A stretch of DNA of 63,097 nucleotides from Bigelowiella natans CCMP2755 (Eukaryota; Cercozoa; Chlorarachniophyceae): NCBI GenBank assembly GCA_000320545.1, contig ADNK01000426.1, positions 1 through 63,097 on the forward strand, given 5' to 3'. The notes below the pieces were generated by a model that was not told the DNA's origin, did no database searches, and worked only from the letters and a program-made list of their open reading frames with translations. This document shows positions 38,962 through 48,170 of the stretch, piece after piece. Each line of letters opens with the position of its first letter. The stretch's first letter is position 1. A program made the translations under genes and the position numbers.

Positions 38962-39741
38962 GAAACGACTATGTTCTTCTTACGCATGCTCTGTACCACT
39001 CACATGTGTTTCTCTTGTATGATGCAGGAGAAGATCTTCGATCTCCCGATGTATTGGACTACAGATGCGGTCTGTAAGTCGATACGCCAGGAAGCAGGTG
39101 CTAGTTGCTGCATGCGCTCACTCACTACTCCATCAAACATCGTCATCGCTACCATGTATAGTTGTGTGTGTGTGTGTTTGTATGTGTATGGCCGTGATGA
39201 AATATCAGCAGCAGCAGCAGCAGCAGCTGCTGCAGAAACAAAGGAAGGGGATCTAACTATTCATCCTCATCTAAATCATAAACATACACCAGACTTTCGA
39301 GTCGAAGCTTCCAATGCAGAGAAAGCTAGAATAGGCATTGATCCTAGCAGCAACTCAACGACTTACATTCCTAAGATTCACCACCATCTCACGACGAAGA
39401 GAGTGCTTACTATGGAATGGTCCGTACTACGATGCTGCTATTAGTACTGCTACTACTGCTATTATTGATGCTGCTGCTACTACTACTACTACTACTACTA
39501 CTTCCCGTTTGAATAAAAGAGGCTCGAGCTTCGCATCAAATAGCATCAAAATACGTATGATCTAGACATATTGCAGCAGTGTTGTAAGAAATGGTTGCTG
39601 GTGTTGCTGTTGTTATTGTTGTAGTAGTTGTTATAGCATGTTGTCATTATTTCTGTTTGTGTTGTTTTTACATGTTACGTAGGATCGATGGCGTGAGGAT
39701 TACCGATAAGGATGGTAAACAGCAATTATAATATTAGTGAT

Positions 39742-39777
<36 letters not shown>

Positions 39778-39831
39778 CAATAGACAACAATCTTTAACAG
39801 GATATACCCTATCTAACACAACTACTACTAT

Positions 39832-39862
<31 letters not shown>

Positions 39863-40237
39863 GCTGATTATTATTACAAGCATGATATTCAAAATTGTGT
39901 TGCGGCACTCTAAAATAATACCACAATAGAATTTGAGAAAAGTATGTTCGTGTTGGATGATTGAATATGGTTATGATTATAACTGGCAGGGGTTAGGCAG
40001 ATGGGGTTCTCGATTCCCAAGGTGCTCACTGAGGCTGCCGCGGAACAAATGAACAAACCATTCGTTAATCACTAAGGATGATGTGATGCTGATAGTGATC
40101 ATGTTGATGTTCAAGTTTACGATAATGATGAAGATGATTTTCCCTTCTGTCTTTACCAAAGTAAGAGATGTATACTTTCAGGTGATGGATATGGTGGTCA
40201 AGACATTTGCAGAGCAGATATTCCTCACGGTAGTAGC

Positions 40238-40300
<63 letters not shown>

Positions 40301-40960
40301 AAGAAGAAGAAGAAGAACAAGAACAAGAACAAGAAGAAGAAGAAGGATAAGGAGGAGAAGAAAGGGAGGAGGGTAGGCAGCTATTATTCATTATTCATCG
40401 ACGTCAAATGTTGTTGCTGCTGCTGATGTATATCACATCTACATTTATACCACTAATACGTAATGATGATATGTGATTCTTTCTTGTTCAATTCTGTCAT
40501 ATCTTGTTGTCAGGGCTTCATTCATGCCGACCCCCATCCAGGCAATGTGCTAGTGAGACCAAACCCTGAGGTCGTAGTAGTATTAGTAAGCAGTATAAGA
40601 ATATAGTAAGAAGACTCAATCAAGCGAAAGAGTCTGAAATTGAAAAGCTGTGTGTAGCTATATATGTTAATATTACTGCTATAGCTACTACTCCATTCTT
40701 CCAAAAACGTTCATTTGATGAATACTAGAAGCATCTTGGTTGATGATACGTCTGAATACGTCATTGACAAGCATGTTTGTTGATAGATGAAGTCAGCTCC
40801 CCAAATAGTTCTCCTTGACCACGGTCTTTACGTGGAGGTAGTAGTAGAAGTACCAGTAGTAGTAATACGACAATAGCAACTTAACTGATGATGACGATGA
40901 TGATGAGGATGCTGGGTGGGTGAGGGTTGGGAATGTTGTTGTTGTTGTTGTTACTATGGA

Positions 40961-40995
<35 letters not shown>

Positions 40996-41061
40996 ACTCA
41001 TTCTCCCACGGTCTCTTATTCTCTCTCTCACTGTCCTCATGACTAGTTTCGCTCAAAAATG

Positions 41062-41100
<39 letters not shown>

Positions 41101-41294
41101 GCATGCATCTTTTATATACTTATTGTCAGATATTCCAATTTACCTGATGTGTTTATGCAGTACAGCGACATGTTATTCATCATCATCATCATCATCATCA
41201 TATTCTGTTTATTATTGGTTTATTTTCACCAATTGTTGGCCAGGCCTCAGAGAAGTTTCGAATGGACTACTGCAAGCTTTGGAAGGCTATGGTT

Positions 41295-41328
<34 letters not shown>

Positions 41329-41413
41329 GCTTGAGATAGAGAGAAGTACCAACAGATTGTAGTAGTAGTACTACTACTACTCATACTACTAGTGGTGGTG
41401 GTGATTGTGCGAG

Positions 41414-41450
<37 letters not shown>

Positions 41451-42097
41451 CCCGTAAGTAGAGTAAAGGTTAGAACAGCATTATTTGGTGAATGAATGGA
41501 TAAATGACTTACTTCAGGTGCTGATGGATACAGATACAGTGAGAGACGTGTGTCTTTCTTGGGGGGTCAGTAGACTTGAGTTGTTATTTATACAACAACA
41601 CCTTTCACCGACCACCATCACTCGATTCATCAAGACTGTACTAATTATTACACCTGCAAAGAACAAACCAAGCACCCATTTCTGTTGTGTGAGTGTGATA
41701 TGTAAGTATATGTATATTATATGTAAAAATATTTATGCCAACGGATAAAGACATATTAAAGCTGTCCTCCCCCTCCTCATCACTTCTTGTAGGTTGCTGA
41801 TAGCGAATTCTTTGCTTCAATGCAATTATTAAAGCCTTATCGTCCTCGTATGTCATTGACTGTTTGTTTAGTAGTAGTGTACGTATTAGAGATTTATAGT
41901 ACTAATCAGCAAGTGTATTGTGAAGGGTTCCTGCTTGTCTTGATTATTTATCTGTTTTTTTATTGAACAAATAGAAAAAAAGGCCATCCATGTGGCTAAC
42001 ACTACCATCGATGATATATTGAGAATGCAGGTGATGCACGTTATTCTGCTTTCTGATGTTACACTTTCTTATGTGGTGTGTGTGCCTGTGTGTCTGT

Positions 42098-42172
<75 letters not shown>

Positions 42173-42227
42173 TTTTCCTCTACACTTGAAGATTACGCAG
42201 TTCTTTTATCGAATATGCCAATCTTAC

Positions 42228-42261
<34 letters not shown>

Positions 42262-43455
42262 AATGGCTACAGATGGGCTTGAAGGAGCGTGTTAAACATT
42301 TGCTTCACGACACCCAGTTGGTTCCCAGGGAGGTGATAAGAACAACTTACATACATACATGCATACATACTACTACTAGTAGTAGTAGTACCAAATAGTG
42401 ATTGATTCATGACGACTGGATTATTATGAGTGAGTTAAGACGATCGAAAATAATAGGATGATAATGGGGTACATCATCATCATCATCATCATCATCATCA
42501 TACTACTACTACTACTACTACTTCTATTTCTACTGCTACTGCTACTGCTACTCTACGGGTGGCTTGAAATAATACATCAGCTTATCCTTCTTGGACGCAA
42601 CATGAACATCGTGCGCTCATGCAACAAGGTCATTGCCTCAGTAGTAGTAGTAGTAGTACTACTAGTAGTAGTAGAAGTAGTAGCAGCTTCACATGTAAAT
42701 GTAGTATTACTGTTTGTGATGACGAAACTGACGACGACGACGATGATGATGATGATGATGGTAAGAATCGAGGAATAATATGTGGCGGTCCTTCTTCACC
42801 TTTAGGCTATGGGGTCTCCAGTGAATAGAGTAGCCATAATGGCATATTATGCCAACAGAGGAACATATTCACTAAATCCGTTGCTGCATCATCTGAACTC
42901 TCCTGCCTCAACGCATATCTCGGAGCATAATCATCAAGTGAATGACCCGTGGCACCAGATCAAATGGAAAGCAGCATATACTGAGGTGTTCGTTAGTATA
43001 GTAGTAGCATATATCTCATCCTGTGATGGTGTGTTGGCATTATTTTAGAGGATATATAAGTTGCAAGAATATCATCCCATTTGTTTACTAATGAAACTAC
43101 TCTCTAAATTATTGAAATAACCGGACCACCACAGGTATTGTTCCGTGCCCAGTTGTTCTTTATCAAGTGTGCTTACTACTCAACCAAGGTTTATTGAAAT
43201 TCTTTAAATAAAGAAAAAGTATCCGCTAAGTACTCAATAAATAGGTTTGGCAGATGCTCAACTCTTTATTCGGCCACAAAAGCAAAAACTTTGAGGAGTT
43301 ACTAGAAGAAGGGATTGCGAACACAATTGAGGTTATTCACGAGATGAAATGATATTGCTCAAGCAGGTGAATTTTCTTATTTATAGTCTTCTTCCAAATA
43401 GGCAAAGCTTGGCTTTCGAATAAATTTAGACGAGAATGGAAACGCATTTGGATGA
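37699..43455 (+). CDS. ADCK1: ADCK1-like UbiB/ABC1 family atypical kinase
   Basis: Twenty-three exons in phase: 37699-37825, 37916-37970, 38062-38236, 38354-38455, 38551-38616, 38792-38842, 39028-39097, 39293-39419, 39683-39714, 39990-40063, 40182-40229, 40514-40570, 40787-40837, 41244-41291, 41518-41565, 41793-41847, 41975-42030, 42273-42332, 42581-42628, 42806-42985, 43135-43188, 43254-43331, 43402-43455; 571 residues. UbiB hallmarks are present: KxGQ (GGLYIKLGQSC), the Ala-rich loop (PVASASIAQVHKA), the nucleotide-binding lysine (TKVAVKIQKP), EADFRVEASNAEKAR, the catalytic loop HADPHPGNVLV, and the metal site LLDHGLY. The family acts in mitochondria, where relatives support coenzyme Q or lipid metabolism and ADCK1 supports cristae and fusion. 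The N-terminus MRSSTFLRRPLRGGG is Arg-rich without acidic residues, as in mitochondrial presequences. ADCK1 rather than ADCK2/5 is judged from the WDLxCYRFLI and DHGLY context. Confidence 0.9.
38719..38790. repeat. (CG)n(TG)n alternating purine-pyrimidine tract
   Basis: Within intron 5 of the ADCK1-like gene, a run of CG dinucleotides passes directly into TG dinucleotides and then TGTATG repeats. Such alternating tracts are prone to left-handed Z-DNA. The tract ends at the acceptor used by the exon starting at 38792. Confidence 0.9.
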
Positions 43456-44286
43456 CGAACTCGAATCGACACATCATATGAGACGGATGTAATCAACAAA
43501 TAAAAATTTTGATACATGTATTCATAGCTGTGCTATACATGTGGAGACCGTGTCTAGATGATGAGCTGTAGCCGCTACTTTTGCATGGCTACATTAGGAT
43601 GACAATTGAGAAGATTCAATCATATCATTGCATCCATCTCATGTGTGACAGTGCTTGCTGCATGCCATCCAATCAACAGCACATGTGGACATCACATACA
43701 GCACGTGCGACGCTCTGTATGTGCATGCCATGATAAAATGTGCAAGCGCCGTAATCGAGGTGTGCGTGGCGGAATGAAAAAAAACAACAGTCGGTCACAC
43801 TCCATCAATAACGCAAAACACATTTTTGCTGCATAGCTTTTGTCATCCAATAACTGATCGATGAGGATGTCACAATGTCATTTCTAGATTTCATTGCAAG
43901 CATGCTTGTCACCCATTGCCAGTGCTTAGACGCGACATGCAACTTTGCTAGTTTGGCCTAAGAGGTGCACACAAGCACTTCACAGCAAGGACATGGCAAA
44001 TGATGGTGCAATGCCAAATTCAGTCGACACATCGTTGATGGAAACGATGGTGGGATGAGCGATCCAGCTGAAATGCATGTGTTCAGCACATTGCTGTGTA
44101 GTGATGGCCACGAGCGAGGCTCGTGCAACCTAGCAATGTGCAATTCCTTGTCACATCATTTCCTCATCAGCAACGTGCGCACCGCGCGCGCACTTTCCAG
44201 ATGACTAGATGAGAGCGTTGTTGCAGCTGCCATTTTGTCACTGCCATTTCAGTTTTGGTCAAAAATTAGCTTCATCATCTAGCTCT

Positions 44287-44529
44287 GCAACACGTGGTGC
44301 TGCCACCACTGTTGCAATTGGCGGTTGGGGCAATTCAAATTGCCATCAGTCAGCCGCGCAAGATCTAGGAATGTTCTGTAGGAACATTCCGATCGCATTC
44401 TCAGCGCATTCTTGACTGTTTCCATGCATGCGCGCAACAGTTGCAAAGCAACACAGAATTCATTTGGACAAGTGCCCACTCCGCGCTAGCAACTGCGCGC
44501 GATTGGCATTGTGCATCCTGCCACGGACT
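44287..44529 (+). repeat. Direct repeat, copy 1 (243 bp)
   Basis: Starts GCAACACGTGG and ends CCACGGACT. It matches 44871-45114 with only about six differences and one 1-base indel. Copy 1 carries CpA/TpG where copy 2 carries TpA at the four isolated differences. It contains an internal inverted motif, GGAATGTTC / GAACATTCC. Confidence 0.95.
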
Positions 44530-44860
44530 GCAATTGGCTTCCACCGGAAAGGGAACATTGACGGACACCAACATGGCCAAGGCCACAAGGATGGCGTTGA
44601 TCAAGGCGATCAACAACTGCATCGAAGATGACAAAGACGAAGAAACAAGAAGGACCATCGAGTTCCATTTGCTGTGGTGCCAGGACTCAACTGCATGAAT
44701 TGGTTCCCTGCTCTTGAAGCTGCATCTGAAAGCCACCACGGAGTGGAACCATCTGATCAACTCAACTTCTTCGTCGACTCTGAAGGACGCAAAGTGCGTG
44801 ATGAAGACATCACTTGGCATCTCATGCGATTCACCCCTCAGGACTAATGTCTTGCACGAC
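44441..44860 (+). pseudogene. Degraded coding-like fragment between the direct repeats
   Basis: One frame from 44441 reads openly to a TGA near 44698 (includes TNMAKATRMALIKAIN); a different frame then continues to about 44850 (VPFAVVPGLNCMNW, then RKVRDEDITWHLMRF). Switching frames gives a more protein-like product than either alone, which suggests a frameshifted remnant. No family recognised. It could be part of a mobile element flanked by the direct repeats. Confidence 0.3.
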
Positions 44861-44870
44861 TGGGGGAGGT

Positions 44871-45114
44871 GCAACACGTGGTGCTGCCACCACTGTTGCA
44901 ATTAGCGGTTGGGGCAATTCAAATTGCCATTAGTCAGCCGCGCAAGATCTAGGAATGTTCTGTAGGAACATTCCGATCGCATTCTTAGCGCATTCTTAAC
45001 TGTTTCCATGCATGCGCGCAAGCAGCTACAAAGCAACACAGAATTCATTTGGACAAGTGCCCACTCCGCGCTAGCAACTGCGCGCGATTGGCATTGTGCA
45101 TCCTGCCACGGACT
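44871..45114 (+). repeat. Direct repeat, copy 2 (244 bp)
   Basis: Second copy of the repeat at 44287-44529, same orientation, start-to-start distance 584 bp. Flanking sequence diverges abruptly at both ends, as expected for a segmental duplication or for two ends of an inserted element. The 341-bp interval between copies holds the coding-like debris. Confidence 0.95.
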
Positions 45115-45686
45115 ACAGCTCGTCCATCGCCTATAGCTATGCTAGGAGGCCTCTTGCTCATTCAATGGGTTGGCATGCATGCACCGACGCTGCTCCAGCA
45201 GAAGTGCCGTGACGCCTGCAAGCGACCGTACGTGCGGCGAAAATGTGGCTGTCATCGCATGTGCGGCATCATTACAAGACCTACGCAAAGCCCATGCGCA
45301 TGTAGTTGTTTGGTGAAGAAATAGCTAGCTTTCGACGTGTAGATAGCGCGACGTAATGCATGCGGCACATTGCTTATTTACCCTACTACTACTACTTGGC
45401 AATTAATGCGCGTTCACTCTATCTGCTGCACACATGATTGATCAGAACGATTGGATGTGTATAAATTTTATCTATGTACGTGTGGAGAAATTTTATTCAA
45501 GGTTGTCACGATTGATCTAACCTCTCTACTCTGCATAATAATAATGAATACGACCGAAAATTAAAAAAGCAAACTATTAAGACACAACGGTTTTTCTTGT
45601 TGCTCCCATGATATATCGATGAGTATTTGGGTTGCAAAAGCATATATTGTAGGGTAACATCCAATAGAGCGCTTGGCAGATACAAT

Positions 45687-47504
45687 TTAGATTTTATCAG
45701 AAGGATGAGGTCTGCAGATTGGATCGTGATTTATACTAATCTTTATGCCATTCTCAACTGGTTTGTCATTTATTACCATCAAGAATCCCCCACCTGCTCC
45801 ACTGAACAAACAACCTTTAGTGTTTGGGCGGTCATACTTAGATACAAACTGTTTCAGCTGCATACTCTTTGCCTCATCTCCATGGTGTGGGTTCACGGTG
45901 TATGGTAACATTGTGCCCCAAGCTTTCATTGTATCACTCAGCGCCTTTCCGAGTTTATCCACGTCCATCTTCACAATGGAATCCCAAGCAAGCTCTGAAG
46001 CATCTGAAAGAGCTTTTACCATTCTCACTTTATCGAAATGTGACACCTTTGGGTCTTTGAGATAGTTGATTGTCTGGGAGGAATACCCCTTAGGCCGCGA
46101 CACGAATGGGATATCCACAATGTGAAGAACACTTTCCAACCATTTGAAGATTTCCTGTTGCTTGGCATCTTTTGTGTCATTCAGGTTTATAATCTTGAAT
46201 GGCCAATGTTTACCATCTTTGTAGCATAGCTTGTTAACGCCTGGAAAGAAAAGTCCACAGTGATCTTGTGATCCTGCAATGTAAGGCCGGTCTCTAGTTG
46301 CAAAGGCGTCAAAATTTTCCGCACCCCAGAGCAGTCTAGCTGCCTTTTCTGGTTCCAAATGCACCGGAATTCGACCATTCCAGAGTTTAATAGCAACCTT
46401 TCTCGAAGAAGTTGCTAGTCCACAATAATCTCTGCAGATCTTCGGATTGTATTTTATATTAATAGTAACTGCACAGCCAGGGTGTAGAGCATTGCACCAG
46501 GCAAGGTCCATCCAACCCCCCGCGAAGCAAAAACGCCAAGGGTAGACTTTGTTGAATGCTGAAACAGGTAGTTCTTGCTTTTTTACTTCACTTTCTCGGT
46601 TCTCCCCCTCCTCGAGGAGCATTTCCTTCATCCTAGCTTTCATTGAGGTTGAAGACCGAACCGCCAAACCCTCATTCGGTTTCCTTGGAGCAATGATCAT
46701 TTTGATTCCAAGCTCCTTACAGATTTTAACCCGGCCATCCATCTTGGAACCATCTTCATTAACAAAATAAAAATCTGGCTTTATCTCTTTCATATCGGTC
46801 TCAAAGTCATACACACCAGACCCCTTACTCACGCCGGCATCAAACACCCCTTTGATATTCTTCACCATGAAAAGCCGCTCCTCCTCTGAGTACATGGGTT
46901 TATGATGCTTTAGAGCCTCAATGTTCTTATCCGAACCAATTCGTACGTATAAAAGGCCATGTTGAGATGCTTCATGGAAAAACTGAACATGTCCGGAGTG
47001 GAGAAGGTCAAAGCACCCAGACACCAGAACCTTCTTCCCCGCTGAAGCAACTTTACTCTTCTCTTCACTTGCGATCATCTCCCTCAATCTAGACTTCATC
47101 GAAGTTGAGGATCGGGTTTCTAAACCTTCACTGGGCTTGCGTGGAGCTATCTTCATCTCGATTCCCAGGTCTTTACAAATCTTGATGCGTCCTTCCATCT
47201 TGGATGCGTCTTCGTTTACGAAGTATATATCTGGCTTAATCTCCTTCATATCTGTCTCAAAATCGTAGACACCAGAACCCTTTGATACTGCTGCATCATA
47301 CACCCACTTTATGTTCTTGACCATGAAAAGTCTCTCTGACTCCGAGTACATGGGTTTGTGGTGTTTAAGAGCCTGGATGTTTGCATCAGCCCCAATCCGT
47401 ACATACAACTTACCGTGCTTGGCTGCATCACGGAAGAATTCAACATGCCCTGAATGCAGAAGATCAAAGCATCCGGAGACTAAAACCTTTTTCTCGGTGC
47501 TCAT
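45687..47504 (-). CDS. Tandem cytidylyltransferase / GHMP-kinase-like fusion protein, intronless
   Basis: One uninterrupted 605-residue ORF, unlike every neighbour, which has 8-36 exons. Residues about 5-150 and 157-305 are two near-identical nucleotidyltransferase domains, each starting VLVSGCFDLLHSGHV, whose HxGH motif binds and activates the nucleotide. Each repeat also has KHHKPMYSE, ERLFMVKNIK and RSSTSMK. Residues about 320-605 resemble GHMP kinases: FCFAGGWMDLAW as motif 1 and FSGAGGGFLMV as motif 3. The canonical Gly/Ser-rich motif 2 is not visible; GSQDHCGLFFPG occupies that area. Known relatives, as I recall, are bacterial single-cytidylyltransferase plus GHMP-like proteins; substrates there are presumed sugar phosphates or polyols. 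CTP use is inferred from family. The lack of introns and of triplet-repeat tracts suggests recent acquisition or retroposition. The start is at a GCTC-ATG in a clear 5' region. Confidence 0.93.
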   Translation of the reverse strand: MSTEKKVLVSGCFDLLHSGHVEFFRDAAKHGKLYVRIGADANIQALKHHKPMYSESERLFMVKNIKWVYDAAVSKGSGVYDFETDMKEIKPDIYFVNEDASKMEGRIKICKDLGIEMKIAPRKPSEGLETRSSTSMKSRLREMIASEEKSKVASAGKKVLVSGCFDLLHSGHVQFFHEASQHGLLYVRIGSDKNIEALKHHKPMYSEEERLFMVKNIKGVFDAGVSKGSGVYDFETDMKEIKPDFYFVNEDGSKMDGRVKICKELGIKMIIAPRKPNEGLAVRSSTSMKARMKEMLLEEGENRESEVKKQELPVSAFNKVYPWRFCFAGGWMDLAWCNALHPGCAVTINIKYNPKICRDYCGLATSSRKVAIKLWNGRIPVHLEPEKAARLLWGAENFDAFATRDRPYIAGSQDHCGLFFPGVNKLCYKDGKHWPFKIINLNDTKDAKQQEIFKWLESVLHIVDIPFVSRPKGYSSQTINYLKDPKVSHFDKVRMVKALSDASELAWDSIVKMDVDKLGKALSDTMKAWGTMLPYTVNPHHGDEAKSMQLKQFVSKYDRPNTKGCLFSGAGGGFLMVINDKPVENGIKISINHDPICRPHPSDKI

Positions 47505-48170
47505 TTTGGAAAACGTAGCGCTGAGTGGGGGGGGTGTGGAACGCGATATGGGATTTTTCGTATCAGACTTGAATTTGGAGTAGCTATAAGTTCTAATGTT
47601 TTATATTTAACGTAAAATTACCTTACATTCTTTAAAATTTAGGCTATATCCCCGACTTCTTGGGATAAAATATTCTAAGGATGAGATAAGGTAGGTCTTA
47701 AATATTCTATGTTATTCGAAGAGTATCTCCGAACATTTAAGTATTATCTTCGTATCTTCCAGATACGATAATATCACACCTTTTAACAACATTTCCGAAA
47801 ATAAAGCTTGTCGTTACACAGCTTCATCATGGTAATCGTGATCTTCTTTGCGTCTTCCAATCACATGATGTATATTGTAGGGCGTTCGGAAGGTGCGACT
47901 TGGTATATGTACCCAAGAACATGGTGAAACAGAAAGGCAGCACAATCTCATACACCTGATAAGAACTGAGAACGGCTAGTGCGAGAGGAGGAGGTGGTTT
48001 CTTATCCGAGCACTCGGTGACGATGAGCACTTCGAAGTTTTGAAAATGACGAATGATTTACCATGGGCTCATCGTGACACGAATCATTCTTTCTTATTGA
48101 ACTTCTGAACTTAATAATAGATTATAATGTTATAATATTAATAATAACACCGCAAAGGTTTCTTGGGAAA
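47505..48170. promoter_or_regulatory. Divergent spacer I/J, putative bidirectional promoter
   Basis: 666 bp between the ATGs of genes I (-) and J (+). It is AT-rich, with TATTCTAAG/TATTCTATG-like repeats around 47660-47715 and no GCTAGC-rich island. A 67-codon ORF on the minus strand at 47827-48030 has no recognisable domain. Confidence 0.45.

Larger units (their letters stand above)
43456..45686. other. Convergent intergenic spacer H/I with direct repeat and gene-like debris
   Basis: No intact gene. The spacer is rich in TGCATG and GCTAGC words. It contains two copies of a 243-bp repeat (listed separately). Between them, 44441-44860 shows frame-shifted coding-like stretches (for example LIKAINNCIEDDKDEE, and in another frame LNFFVDSEGRKVRDED), suggesting a decayed gene or element. 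About 45480-45686 is probably 3' UTR of gene I. Confidence 0.5.

Noticed and set aside
45049-45324. 91-codon ORF beginning in repeat copy 2
   Set aside because: Its first part is the same repeat sequence as copy 1 in another context and it continues into palindromic-word DNA with no domain.
45687-47504. Bacterial contamination as source of the intronless gene
   Set aside because: It is contiguous with intron-bearing genes on both sides, and no other bacterial-type gene or operon-like spacing is near it.
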